Shown: piece by piece, positions 38,158-47,271 of the stretch
Numbering within the stretch: the stretch's first letter is position 1
Layout: every line of letters begins with the position of its first letter
From: JAWKTM01 sp041399085
GTDB lineage: Bacteria > Planctomycetota > Planctomycetia > Pirellulales > Pirellulaceae
Length of the DNA stretch: 64,000 bases
Assembly (NCBI GenBank): GCA_041399085.1
Contig: JAWKTM010000038.1
Span: forward strand, 3,322 to 67,321
Direction: 5' to 3'
Notes under the pieces: model-generated
Seen by the model: the letters and a program-made list of their open reading frames with translations, nothing else
What the model was told of the DNA's origin: nothing
Databases searched by the model: none
Translations under genes and position numbers: made by a program

Positions 38158-39456
38158 ATGCCAGCCAACCCTTCCGCCGACAATCCGCGTCGCTCGTTGC
38201 TGGACGCCCTCGGTTTGGCATCGCCGGTCACTTACGTGTTCGTGGTCACCGGGCTCAGCGTGTTCTTGCTCGGGCTGCTCGCAATCCGCACGCCGGTGTC
38301 GGGCGTGGTCGTGCAAGCTCAATTGGCTCGCCGCGTGATCGCCAGCGACGGGCGCGAAACGCCGCCGCAAGCCGACGCTCGCACGATCGAAGCGATGCTG
38401 CTCGACGGCGACGCGTTGCGGCAAGCGGTCCATGAAGCGGGACTGGTCGAACCGGAATTGGCCGATGTCACATCGTTGAACGAAGCGGTCGAAGCGGCTC
38501 GCGAGCAAACAGTGATCACCGTGACGCCGACGTCGTCGACCGATGTCCGCGTGAAGCTGGAATACTACGGCCACGAGCCAGGCAGTTCGCGTCGGCTGGT
38601 CGACGCCGTCTGCCGACAGTTCGTGGAAGCGGCCGCGATCAAGGCGGCCGAACAACCGAAACGCAACACTCCGGCCGATCGGGCCGATCGCTGGCGAGTC
38701 CGCGAGGCTCGGCATTACGAACGCAAGTCGCTTCAGCAGCTCGACAACTTCATGGACGACTTCTTCCGCGACGCAACTCAAGGTTTGCAGCCCTCGGTCG
38801 CCGCTAGTTCCGCGAAACGCGAAGAGCCGAATCCCGAATTCGCCACGCGCAAGCGGCATTTGGAGCAGCTTCGTGCCGATCGAGCCCGATTGGCGGCTAA
38901 GCTGACGGCGAACCATCCGCAGCTTCAAGAGCTGGATGCGGAGGTCCAACTCGCCGAAGACCGGCTGCTGGAGACGCCCGAGTTCTTGGCGATCGCGGAC
39001 GAACCGGACGCAGTTGACACATCGACCAATGCCACGATTGGCGACGCCACAATTCCCGGCGAGCAACTGCTGTCCGCGGCCGAAACGTTTCGCCGTCTTC
39101 GCGCCGAGCACGAGCAGACCGTGATCGCCCGAACCGAAGCCGAAGACAGCGCCGCCGAGATCGAAGCGAATCTGGCCGACAAGCCGCCGGTGACTACCGT
39201 CTGGCTGATGCAACCGGCACAAGTCACCGGGCAACTTGGCGGCGGGATGCCGGCTGGCCGCATGCTGTTGTTAGCCGTTTTCAGTTTGGCCGCGGCCACG
39301 ATCGTCGCCTCGCTGACGCGTCGCTGGTCGGTTTCCAGCGCTTTCCAAAGCCCCGCCGAAGCCGAGCAAATCTTGGCTTTACCTATCGTGGCCGATCTGA
39401 CCGAAGAAAAAGAATCCAACTTGTCCGGCCAGCCGCGTCGCCGCCGACGCGCGTAA
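38158..39456 (+). CDS. Wzz/GumC-type polysaccharide chain-length determinant-like protein
   Basis: A 432-residue inner-membrane protein with a helix at about 24-43 (VTYVFVVTGLSVFLLGLLAI) and a second near 385-405 (MLLLAVFSLAAATIVASL). Between them is a long periplasmic region rich in coiled-coil heptads (AKRHLEQLRADRARLAAKLTAN, AETFRRLRAEHEQ), including the motif NHPQLQELDAEV common to GumC/Wzz proteins. It ends in a short basic cytoplasmic tail without a kinase domain. It opens a plus-strand set with an ExeA ATPase, BY-kinase-like protein and epimerase. A role in export or length control of an exopolysaccharide fits. Confidence 0.75.
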   Translation: MPANPSADNPRRSLLDALGLASPVTYVFVVTGLSVFLLGLLAIRTPVSGVVVQAQLARRVIASDGRETPPQADARTIEAMLLDGDALRQAVHEAGLVEPELADVTSLNEAVEAAREQTVITVTPTSSTDVRVKLEYYGHEPGSSRRLVDAVCRQFVEAAAIKAAEQPKRNTPADRADRWRVREARHYERKSLQQLDNFMDDFFRDATQGLQPSVAASSAKREEPNPEFATRKRHLEQLRADRARLAAKLTANHPQLQELDAEVQLAEDRLLETPEFLAIADEPDAVDTSTNATIGDATIPGEQLLSAAETFRRLRAEHEQTVIARTEAEDSAAEIEANLADKPPVTTVWLMQPAQVTGQLGGGMPAGRMLLLAVFSLAAATIVASLTRRWSVSSAFQSPAEAEQILALPIVADLTEEKESNLSGQPRRRRRA

Positions 39457-39561
39457 TCGCCTCCCATCCACTGACTCACAACCTGGAACGCTTACGACTC
39501 GATGCCGAATCAACACCCACCGAGAATCGCGACGCCCCAGACTCACGTTAGGAAAATAGCC

Positions 39562-41619
39562 ATGTTCGAATCGTTCTTCGGATTCACCGCTCGACCGTTC
39601 GCCGCGGCGCCACAAGCCGATCGCTATTTTGCCGCCGAGTCGATCGAACACGCTCGCCAGACTTTGGCTCGCGCGATCGAACGAGCCGAGGGCCCGGCGA
39701 TGGTGGTCGGACCGGCCGGCACGGGCAAGACGCTGCTGTGCCAAGTGTTGGCCGAGCAGTTCGCCGACTCGTTTCGCGTGGCGACGCTGTCGGGCGCTCG
39801 GCTGTGTACGCGGCGAGCTCTGCTGCAAAACATCCTGTTCGAGCTGGGCTTGCCGTATCGCGACATGGAAGAGGGCGAGTTGCGGCTGTCGTTGATGGAT
39901 CATCTCGAAGGCGGTTCGCGTCATCGCACGCTGCTGTTGATCGTGGACGAAGCTCACACGCTGCCGATGCGGTTGCTGGAGGAACTCCGGCTGCTTACCA
40001 ATCTGATTCACGACGGTCAGCCGCGCGTGCGTTTGCTATTGGCAGGTGGCCCGGCGTTGGAAGAGCATTTCGCGAATCCGAAGCTGGAGTCGTTCAACCA
40101 GCGGTTGGCGGCCCGTTGCTACTTGCATTCGTTCTCGCGCGACGAGTCGTTCCGATATGTCCGTTGGCAGATTGATTCGGCCGGCGCGAATTCAGGAGCG
40201 CTGGTTCGCGACGATGCGTTGCAGGCGGCCTACACGGCGAGCGACGGCATTCCTCGGCTGCTGAATCAAGTGTTCGATCACGCGTTATTCTTGGCCGCGG
40301 CCGGCGGGCATCGGGCAATCGACGGCGAAGCGATCCAAGAAGCTTGGGCCGATCTACAGCAACTTCCCACGCCCTGGTCCGTGCAAACTCCATCGGCATC
40401 AGGCGGCGTAATCGAGTTCGGCGAACTGGACGACGATGCCGCCAGCTTGGTCCTTTCCGACGCGGAATTGGACGACGCGCCCCTGGACGAAGTCGCCACG
40501 ATCCCGCACTTGCGAATCGCGAAGCCCGATGAACCGGTGCGAAGTGAGCCCGCGCGAAGTGAACCCGCGCGACACGAGCCAATGATCGTCAGCGAAGTCC
40601 CGCGACCAGTGGCCAAGGCCTCGACGCCGATGGCGAAATCGACGCCTGCCGCGGAGAAGTCAGCCTCGACCGAGACGATCGGCGTCACTCGATACGCACC
40701 GCCGGTTACTCATCCCGAGGTCGAAGTCACGTTCCACGATCCGATCGATCCGTTCGGCGATTTCTTCGCGGAGGAAGAGGTCGTCGTGGATCACTACGCG
40801 TCGCTAGAAGCACGCAAGAACAAACCGAAAGTCGTCCGCTCCTACGACACGTGGAACGCGCCGCTCGGCGAAACCGCCGCCGGACAAGGATTGGTCCCCT
40901 TTGTCGAACGGACTCAACCCGAACCAGCGCAGCACCCCAAAGTCGCGGCGACTAGCGACGAAGACGTGGAAATGGTTGAGCCGCACGAACCTGCGGCGCA
41001 AAGCGTACCGACGCCTGAGCCCTTGTCTCCACCGACAACCCCATCGAAACCACCGTCGCCCGCGAAGTCCGCATCGCAGCCATCGTGGGGCGAGCCGGAT
41101 TGGTCCGACGCCGCGGCGTTCGATTCCGCGCCATTGGTCGTGCATTCCGATTTCACGGACTTGCCCTGGTCGGAACCGTTATCAGCCTTCGCCTGCGACA
41201 ACCTTCCGGCGGAACTGGCCGCCGAATCCGTCGACGAACCGGAGTTTGCCGAAAGCGGCGAGCCCGATGTCGCTCTGCCCGAGCCGCAATTTGCCGCCGC
41301 TGCCAGCGAAGATGACGACGCGAACGAAGGCCTGAGCGAAGAGCAGCTTGACGCCCTCGTCGCCTCGGTCTCCGAAAAATCCGAAGCGACGGCAGGCAAA
41401 GTGGGCGGCGTGGCCTCGCAACTCCATCGACTCCGCTCGACAAGCTCACGGCGACAAGGCCGATCGTCGGTCGCCGCACGCGAAGGCCAATCGCGAGACG
41501 ACCGCGACATGGTCGTGGTAGCCGAACGAGAAGCGGCCGCTCGGCGTTTGGATCAGGCAATCGAAAAGGCCAGCAAGCAAAACTACCGCCAACTGTTCGC
41601 GAAACTGCGAAATGGTTAG
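39562..41619 (+). CDS. ExeA/GspA-type AAA ATPase with long variable C-terminal region
   Basis: A 685-residue protein starting at the ATG at 39562 (AGGA site 12 bases upstream), giving MFESFFGFTARPFAAAP, the standard opening of ExeA-like ATPases. Walker A is GPAGTGKTLL, Walker B LLLIVDEAHTLP, and the sensor/arginine region SFNQRLAARCYLHSF. The AAA part covers residues about 1-270. The remaining 400 residues are acidic, proline- and alanine-rich with little order, ending in a short helix (EREAAARRLDQAIEKASKQ). ATPases of this type occur in exopolysaccharide clusters beside Wzz and BY-kinase genes, often called XrtA-associated ATPases. No exosortase is in this window. Confidence 0.85.
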   Translation: MFESFFGFTARPFAAAPQADRYFAAESIEHARQTLARAIERAEGPAMVVGPAGTGKTLLCQVLAEQFADSFRVATLSGARLCTRRALLQNILFELGLPYRDMEEGELRLSLMDHLEGGSRHRTLLLIVDEAHTLPMRLLEELRLLTNLIHDGQPRVRLLLAGGPALEEHFANPKLESFNQRLAARCYLHSFSRDESFRYVRWQIDSAGANSGALVRDDALQAAYTASDGIPRLLNQVFDHALFLAAAGGHRAIDGEAIQEAWADLQQLPTPWSVQTPSASGGVIEFGELDDDAASLVLSDAELDDAPLDEVATIPHLRIAKPDEPVRSEPARSEPARHEPMIVSEVPRPVAKASTPMAKSTPAAEKSASTETIGVTRYAPPVTHPEVEVTFHDPIDPFGDFFAEEEVVVDHYASLEARKNKPKVVRSYDTWNAPLGETAAGQGLVPFVERTQPEPAQHPKVAATSDEDVEMVEPHEPAAQSVPTPEPLSPPTTPSKPPSPAKSASQPSWGEPDWSDAAAFDSAPLVVHSDFTDLPWSEPLSAFACDNLPAELAAESVDEPEFAESGEPDVALPEPQFAAAASEDDDANEGLSEEQLDALVASVSEKSEATAGKVGGVASQLHRLRSTSSRRQGRSSVAAREGQSRDDRDMVVVAEREAAARRLDQAIEKASKQNYRQLFAKLRNG

Positions 41620-41643
41620 CCTCCGCCGCCGAGGATCGTTGCC

Positions 41644-42408
41644 ATGTCGTCTTCGTTAGCCGCTCAAGCCGCCGAGCCGTTCGCGGACCCTACGCAAACC
41701 GCTGCGGGAGTCGATGCGCCGCGCCGCCGTGGCGAACCGAGCCCGATTGTGCCGGGAGGCGTCGAATCGGAATTCGTGCGGAAAGCGGCCCGCAGCTTGG
41801 GCGAACCCGGTTTGGCACAAAAGTACGTGCAGTTCGCGGCGTACATCACAAAGAATTTTCCCGACGGCGCGAGTCTCGGTCTGATCGGCATCGCCGCGAA
41901 CAGCCAATCTCACTTGGCGCTCAGCGATGTGGTAGCTCGTTTAGGCATCGCGCTGGCTTCGCGTGGCGACGCGGAGACTTTAATTATCGACGCCAATCTC
42001 ACATCCGCATCGTTGACCGAGCGAATCGGCATCGGGCCGCGAGGCGGTTTGACCGAAGCTCTTAACCTTGGCAAGACCTACCACGAACATGTAACGAAGC
42101 TGGCTTTCGACGGGCTATCGGTCATGACGATCGGTCGCGGCGTGTTGACCAGTTTTGAAGGCGTGGAATCCGGGTTGGCTTCGTTAATGGAAACCATGCG
42201 CCGCCGTTATCGTTACCTGCTATTCGATTTGGGAGCGGCCGCGGATACCATGACGCGCCTCGCTTCGCATGTGCTAGACGGCGTCTATGTGGGAATCGAC
42301 ATGCAGTCGACCGACAAGCTGGCGGCGGCCGTCTCTGTCGAAGAGCTGAAAACGGCCGGCGCGAAGGTGCTCGGCGGCATTATCTGCGGCCAACCAGACG
42401 CTCGTTAG
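41644..42408 (+). CDS. CpsD/BY-kinase-like protein lacking the P-loop
   Basis: A 254-residue homologue of the cytoplasmic tyrosine autokinases that pair with Wzz proteins. The fold is recognisable (SLGLIGIAANSQSHLALSDV, TLIIDANLTSASL, YRYLLFDLGAAAD, GVYVGIDMQSTDKLAAAV). Where the family has Walker A with GDGKST, this protein has ANSQSHLA and no lysine. The Walker A' segment (normally DADLRRP) reads DANLTSAS, and no C-terminal tyrosine cluster is present. ATP hydrolysis and autophosphorylation are therefore unlikely. It is intact and follows the ExeA gene by 24 bp. A regulatory pseudokinase of polysaccharide export is the likely role. Confidence 0.72.
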   Translation: MSSSLAAQAAEPFADPTQTAAGVDAPRRRGEPSPIVPGGVESEFVRKAARSLGEPGLAQKYVQFAAYITKNFPDGASLGLIGIAANSQSHLALSDVVARLGIALASRGDAETLIIDANLTSASLTERIGIGPRGGLTEALNLGKTYHEHVTKLAFDGLSVMTIGRGVLTSFEGVESGLASLMETMRRRYRYLLFDLGAAADTMTRLASHVLDGVYVGIDMQSTDKLAAAVSVEELKTAGAKVLGGIICGQPDAR

Positions 42409-42485
42409 AAACCGCGTGTCGTAAGGCACGGATCGTCCCCGTCTCAATTTAATCCACACACAGCGATCTCATACTATACAACATC

Positions 42486-43427
42486 ATGGCTAATTATCTC
42501 GTCACCGGCGGTTGTGGTTTCATAGGCTCTCACATCGCGGAAGCATTGGTAGGTCGCGGCCAGTCCGTGCGAATCGTTGACAACCTAAGTACCGGCAATC
42601 AAGCGAATGTATCCGAATTCGCGGATCGCGTGGATTTGAGGATCGGCGATATCGCGGACGGCGATTTCATGCGCGAAGCTGTTCAGGGCATCGACATAAT
42701 CTTCCATCAAGCCGCTTTGGCTTCGGTTCCACGCAGCGTCGAAAGACCGCTCGACACGCACGCGGCCTGTGTGACCGGGACCGTGACCCTGCTCGATGCC
42801 GCTCGTCGCGCGGGTGTCCGACGAGTGGTCTACGCGGCGTCGAGTAGCGCTTATGGCGATCTCGAAGCGTCCTCCAAGCGTGAGACCGACTTGCCTGGTC
42901 CGCTGTCGCCATATGCGGCCGCCAAATTGGCCGCGGAATATTATTGCCACGCCTTCTACCGGACTTATGGCCTTGAGACCGTGGCGATACGTTATTTCAA
43001 TGTGTTCGGTCCACGACAAGATCCTGACAGCCCTTATTCGGCGGTGATTCCCATCTTCATTTCAAAAATGCTGGCAGGTGTTCGCCCGGTCATTTATGGC
43101 GATGGATATCAGTCTCGCGATTTCACGTTCGTAGCTAATGTGGTGCATGGGAATTTATTAGCGTCCGAGGCAAAAGACGCGCCGGGCCGCACGATCAATG
43201 TCGCCAACGGGCATTCCGTTACCTTGCGAAAGCTCGTTTCGGCGTTGAACGAACGACTTGGCACTAACATCGAACCGGAATATGCTCCGCCCCGAGTCGG
43301 CGATGTCAAGGAAAGCATGGCCGACATCACACTCGCGCGCCGCGTGCTCGACTACGAACCGCAAGTGTACTTTGATGAAGGCCTGGACCGATCGATCGCC
43401 TATTATCGAAGCCTGATTGAGGCGTAG
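42486..43427 (+). CDS. NAD-dependent nucleotide-sugar epimerase (extended SDR)
   Basis: A 313-residue extended short-chain dehydrogenase. The NAD motif is VTGGCGFIGSHIAEAL, the catalytic pair is YAAAK (SPYAAAKLAAEYY) with Ser in AASSSAYGD, and RYFNVFGPRQDPDSPYSAVI and GDGYQSRDFTFVANVV are typical of UDP-GlcNAc/GalNAc 4-epimerases such as WbpP and TviC. It probably supplies a sugar nucleotide for the polysaccharide made by the upstream export genes. The ATG at 42486 has no clear ribosome site. Substrate specificity is inferred only. Confidence 0.9.
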   Translation: MANYLVTGGCGFIGSHIAEALVGRGQSVRIVDNLSTGNQANVSEFADRVDLRIGDIADGDFMREAVQGIDIIFHQAALASVPRSVERPLDTHAACVTGTVTLLDAARRAGVRRVVYAASSSAYGDLEASSKRETDLPGPLSPYAAAKLAAEYYCHAFYRTYGLETVAIRYFNVFGPRQDPDSPYSAVIPIFISKMLAGVRPVIYGDGYQSRDFTFVANVVHGNLLASEAKDAPGRTINVANGHSVTLRKLVSALNERLGTNIEPEYAPPRVGDVKESMADITLARRVLDYEPQVYFDEGLDRSIAYYRSLIEA

Positions 43428-43461
43428 ATTGAATTAATACAGGACTTGCTTGGCGTTACTC

Positions 43462-44443
43462 ATGCCCTTTCCACAGTTCGATCCCACGCGACTCATCATT
43501 CGGCCACTCGACGAGCGGCAGCACGATCTGTCCATCGAACGGCATTTGCCGCTAGACGAATTACCGACGGAATTGGAACCGGCGGCGATGCGAGACTTGG
43601 CCATCCTGGGCGAAAGGTTGGTTCAAGCTCGTCAGCGAGGCGCTTCGGTACTGCTGCTGATGGGCGCTCACGTAATTCGCGCCGGTGTGGCTCGGCAGTT
43701 GATCGACTTGATGCAACGCGGGTTGATTACTCACATTGGCATGAACGGCGCCGGGCCGATTCACGATTATGAGCTTTCCCGGATCGGCGCCACCTGTGAG
43801 AGTGTGGCTCGCTATATTCGCAGCGGTGAATTCGGTTTGTGGCGAGAAACGGGCGAGATCAACGATATCGTACGGCGAGGCGCTGCTGCTGGGATGGGGC
43901 TGGGCGAATCCGTGGGACGCGCCATTCTCGACAGTGATTTTCCGTACAAAGAGCTCAGTGTCTTGGCGGCTGGCGTGCGTTTGAACGTTCCCGTAACGGC
44001 GCATATTGGCATTGGCTATGACATTATTCACGAACATCCGAACTTCGATCCGGCCGCTTTTGGCACGGCCAGCTATCGCGACTTTCTCACGGTTTGCGAT
44101 ACGGTCGAGCGATTGGAAGGCGGCGTGTTCTTATGCTTTGGTTCCGCCGTCATGGGACCCGAGGTGTATTTGAAAGCCCTTTCGATGGCTCGCAACGTCG
44201 CTCACCAGGAGGGACCGGCGCATCGCAAATTTTACAACAGCAGCCTTCGACCTCATTCGTATCGACGGCGAGTGGAATCAAGAAGCTCCGAAATCGAATC
44301 CCCAGTATTACTATCGCCCTTGGAAAACCATTCTGGTCCGAACCGTGGCCGATGGCGGGGAGAGCTTTTACGTATGCGGCGATCATCGGCAAACGCTGCC
44401 GCATCTACGAGCCGCGGCGTTGCGCTGCGCGGGCGAAGTTTAG
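43462..44443 (+). pseudogene. Deoxyhypusine synthase-like protein, one frameshift near the 3' end
   Basis: Family resemblance to deoxyhypusine synthase appears in VLLLMGAHVIRAGVARQLIDL, THIGMNGAGPIHDYE and VTAHIGIGYDIIHEHPN, but this bacterial subgroup probably does not modify an eIF5A. The first frame runs to about 44220 (ALSMARNVAHQEG). One base slip there moves the C-terminus into another frame: IANFTTAAFDLIRIDGEWN, then YYYRPWKTILVRTV and FYVCGDHRQTLPHL, ending at 44441-44443. Without correction the frame continues in unrelated sequence to 44571. Starts at TTG 43450 or ATG 43462 are both possible. The joined product is about 326 residues. Confidence 0.75.
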
Positions 44444-44682
44444 ACCCCGTAGAGCGCCGCGAAACCGGATGGATCGCGCCTACCGCTTCGAGCGATTCGG
44501 CAGCCCAATGCGATAGCCTAGACGGGTCCTTCGGCCGTCCGCGGCTTGCTCAGTATACACTGCGTGTATAATCGGACCGCGATCGCGACGCGGTGTCCGC
44601 CGGGTACGATGCGTTCGGCAAGCCGTACCGCATTCCCTCAATCGACCCCCCTCGATCTTCGATGATAGGGAGGAGTTGTTTG

Positions 44683-45669
44683 ATGTATTCTGAACGGCGG
44701 CGAGATACCATGCAGCGCATTGAAGTTATCGATTCTCATACGGGCGGCGAGCCCACACGAGTCGTCATTGGCGGCGGTCCCGACTTGGGCGTTGGGCCCA
44801 TGGACAAACGGCGGACCTTGTTTCGGCAGCATTACGACGCCGTGCGGTCAGCCGTGGTGTGTGAACCCCGAGGAAGTGACGTCATGGTCGGAGCTCTGTT
44901 AGTTCCGCCCGTGGACAAGAAGAGCGCCACCGGCGTCATATTCTTTAACAACGTCGACTATTTGGGGATGTGTGTGCATGGCACTATTGGTGTTGTGGCT
45001 ACGTTGGCCTACATGCGTCACATCACGACCGGGGCGCACCGGATCGAAACGCCGGTTGGCATGGTGACCGCGACGTTGCACGACGATGGACGCATCTCGG
45101 TCACGAACGTGGAAAGCTATCGCACGCGAAAGGCCGTGGCGGTCGAAGTGCCCGGACATGGGATACTGACTGGCGATGTGGCTTGGGGCGGCAACTGGTT
45201 CTTTCTATGCAGCGATCATGGCCAGCGAATCGCCGCGGATAACGTGGAGCGGTTAACGGAGTTCTCATGGCAAGTGCGATTGGCACTGGGCCGCGCCGGC
45301 ATTACCGGCGAAGATGGGGGCGAAATCGATCACATTGAACTGTTTGGGGCGTCGCGAACGGGTCACGCCGACAGCAGAAACTTCGTGCTCTGTCCCGGCA
45401 AAGCTTACGATCGTTCACCCTGTGGAACGGGCACCAGCGCGAAGCTGGCTTGCTTGGCCGCCGATGGCGTTCTGAGCCCTGGGCAGTTGTGGCGTCAGGA
45501 GAGTATTATCGGCAGCGTGTTTGAAGGTTCTTATGAAGAGACCGATTCGGGACGCATCTTGCCAACCATTACCGGGTCGGCGTTTATCACCGCGGAAACA
45601 ACGCTGTTGATCGACCCTTGTGATCCGTTTCGATCGGGGATTCCCGTACAGATAGGCCAAACTGGATGA
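44683..45669 (+). CDS. Proline racemase family, probably 4-hydroxyproline 2-epimerase
   Basis: A 328-residue cofactor-independent epimerase that inverts the alpha carbon of proline-type amino acids. Both catalytic cysteines are visible: MCVHGTIGV (usually MCGHG) and DRSPCGTGTSAKLA. The opening RIEVIDSHTGGEPTRVV matches 4-hydroxyproline epimerases rather than proline racemase proper. ATG 44683 has a strong AGGGAGGAG site eight bases upstream and is chosen over 44593 and 44710. The next gene, an FAD amine oxidase, overlaps its stop by four bases, so the two are translationally coupled and likely degrade trans-4-hydroxy-L-proline through the D-isomer. Confidence 0.88.
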   Translation: MYSERRRDTMQRIEVIDSHTGGEPTRVVIGGGPDLGVGPMDKRRTLFRQHYDAVRSAVVCEPRGSDVMVGALLVPPVDKKSATGVIFFNNVDYLGMCVHGTIGVVATLAYMRHITTGAHRIETPVGMVTATLHDDGRISVTNVESYRTRKAVAVEVPGHGILTGDVAWGGNWFFLCSDHGQRIAADNVERLTEFSWQVRLALGRAGITGEDGGEIDHIELFGASRTGHADSRNFVLCPGKAYDRSPCGTGTSAKLACLAADGVLSPGQLWRQESIIGSVFEGSYEETDSGRILPTITGSAFITAETTLLIDPCDPFRSGIPVQIGQTG

Positions 45670-46952
45670 GCCAGTCGACAGGCAGCGTCGTCATCATTGG
45701 TGGTGGATTGATTGGCGCGGCCTGCGCGGATGCGCTCACGCGGCGTGGATGGCAAGTGACGCTGCTGGACGCCGGGCGATTCGCCGGCGCATGTTCGCAT
45801 GCCAATTGTGGGTTTGTCTGTCCAAGTCACGTGTTGCCGCTGGCCGAACCGGGGGCGGTTCGCCAAGCTTTGGCCGCGATGCTGAAGCCGAATTCGCCGT
45901 TCTCGATCAAACCACGATTCGATCCAGCGTTGTGGAGTTGGCTGCTGCGATTCGCTCGGCGATGCAATCATCGAGACATGCTCCACACCGCGCACGCTTT
46001 GCATCCGCTGTTGGAATCATCGCATGCGTTGTACGCCGAGATGATGGCCGAATCGGACTTCGCCACTGCCTGCGAGTGGCAAACTGGCGGCCTGTTGTTC
46101 GTCTATCAAACGGCCGCGGCTTTAGAGAACTACGCGGCGACCGATCGCTTGTTGACCAACGAATTCAATCTACCGGCTCGACGAATGGACGGCGAAGAAC
46201 TGGTCGAATTTGAACCCGCGCTAAAACCGGGTTTGGCCGGCGGCTGGTTCTACGCGGACGACGCGCATCTGCGGCCGGATCGCTTAATGAACCGTTGGCG
46301 AAGTCGGCTTGAGCGGCAGGGAGTGACGATCCGAGAAAACTGCCGCGGCGTCGGATTCGATCGAGCCGGCGATGACGCTAAAAGCATCCGCATTGTGGCG
46401 GCCGATCGCACGGGGAACTCGTGCGACGAAGCCTTGTCGGCCGACGCGTTCGTAGTTACGACCGGTGCAAGCGCGCCCGAGTGGCAACGCGAACTTGGCT
46501 GCAAAATTCCGATCCAACCGGGCAAAGGCTACTCGATCACCATGCCGCGTCCCGAGCGTTGTCCCCGCACGCCGATGCTGTTGATGGAGCATCGGGTCGG
46601 CGTGACGCCGATGCAAAGCGGTTATCGGCTGGGATCGACGATGGAGTTCGCCGGCTACGACGATTCGATTCAGGCACGCCGGTTGGGACTGCTGAAATCC
46701 GGGGCCGAGCATTACTTGGTTGAACCATATCGCGATCCGGTCGAGGAAACGTGGTTTGGCTGGCGTCCGATGACCACCGATGGCTTGCCGCTGATCGGCC
46801 GCACGCCACGGCTCAAGAACGTCTGGCTGGCGGCCGGTCACAATATGTTGGGCCTGACGCTGGCGCCCGCGACGGGCCAATTGGTCGCCGAGCTAATGGC
46901 CGGCGAAGCAACGCACGTCGACGCCCGACCGTTTCGCGTCAATCGCATTTAA
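45666..46952 (+). CDS. FAD-dependent D-amino-acid (D-hydroxyproline) dehydrogenase, DadA-like
   Basis: A 428-residue DAO-family flavoprotein. The dinucleotide-binding motif is VVIIGGGLIGAACADALTRR at the N-terminus, followed by GACSHANCGFVCPSH as in DadA-type dehydrogenases, and the C-terminal GWRPMTTDGLPLIGR and AAGHNMLGLTLAPATG close the FAD fold. It overlaps the epimerase stop in an ATGA junction. Together the pair would convert 4-hydroxy-L-proline to its D-form and then to pyrroline-4-hydroxy-2-carboxylate. Later enzymes of the pathway are not in the window. Confidence 0.88.
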   Translation: MSQSTGSVVIIGGGLIGAACADALTRRGWQVTLLDAGRFAGACSHANCGFVCPSHVLPLAEPGAVRQALAAMLKPNSPFSIKPRFDPALWSWLLRFARRCNHRDMLHTAHALHPLLESSHALYAEMMAESDFATACEWQTGGLLFVYQTAAALENYAATDRLLTNEFNLPARRMDGEELVEFEPALKPGLAGGWFYADDAHLRPDRLMNRWRSRLERQGVTIRENCRGVGFDRAGDDAKSIRIVAADRTGNSCDEALSADAFVVTTGASAPEWQRELGCKIPIQPGKGYSITMPRPERCPRTPMLLMEHRVGVTPMQSGYRLGSTMEFAGYDDSIQARRLGLLKSGAEHYLVEPYRDPVEETWFGWRPMTTDGLPLIGRTPRLKNVWLAAGHNMLGLTLAPATGQLVAELMAGEATHVDARPFRVNRI

Positions 46953-47045
46953 GCGAGCCGAGTTGCCGCGAAGCTGAAGCACTGGCTCACTGCGGACATG
47001 GTTCGCGAACTGCGACACGGCGGCAGTCTGGGTGCCCGGACAGTT

Positions 47046-47213
47046 CTTGAAGCCCTACCTGGCTACAGCCTGACGGCACAACAAGATCTTGAAGCCCTAC
47101 CTGGCTACAGCCTGACGGCACAACAAGATCTTGAAGCCCTGCCTGGCTACAGCCTGACGGCACGACAAGATCTTGAAGCCCTGCCTGGCTACAGCCTGAC
47201 GGCACAACAGGTT
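47046..47213. repeat. Four 42-bp tandem repeats
   Basis: Four nearly identical 42-bp units begin CTTGAAGCCCTACCTGGCTA (47046, 47088, 47130, 47172) and a partial fifth follows. The unit length keeps every frame open, giving a 14-residue unit (DLEALPGYSLTAQQ) on the plus strand in an 82-codon frame (46998-47246) and SGCSQAGLQDLVVP on the minus strand. Units differ by only one to three bases, so the array is young. It lies in the gap between convergent genes, and no ribosome site marks a gene. The rest of the 319-bp gap is featureless. Confidence 0.85.
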
Positions 47214-47271
47214 CTTGAAACCCGTCTGGCGACATTCTGTCGCTGAGGCAAGTTCTTGGCGCGATTAGACG

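Noticed and set aside
42409..42485. Possible tRNA in a 77-bp gap
   Set aside because: The length suggests it, but no cloverleaf stems, T-loop GTTCGA or CCA-end pattern was found.
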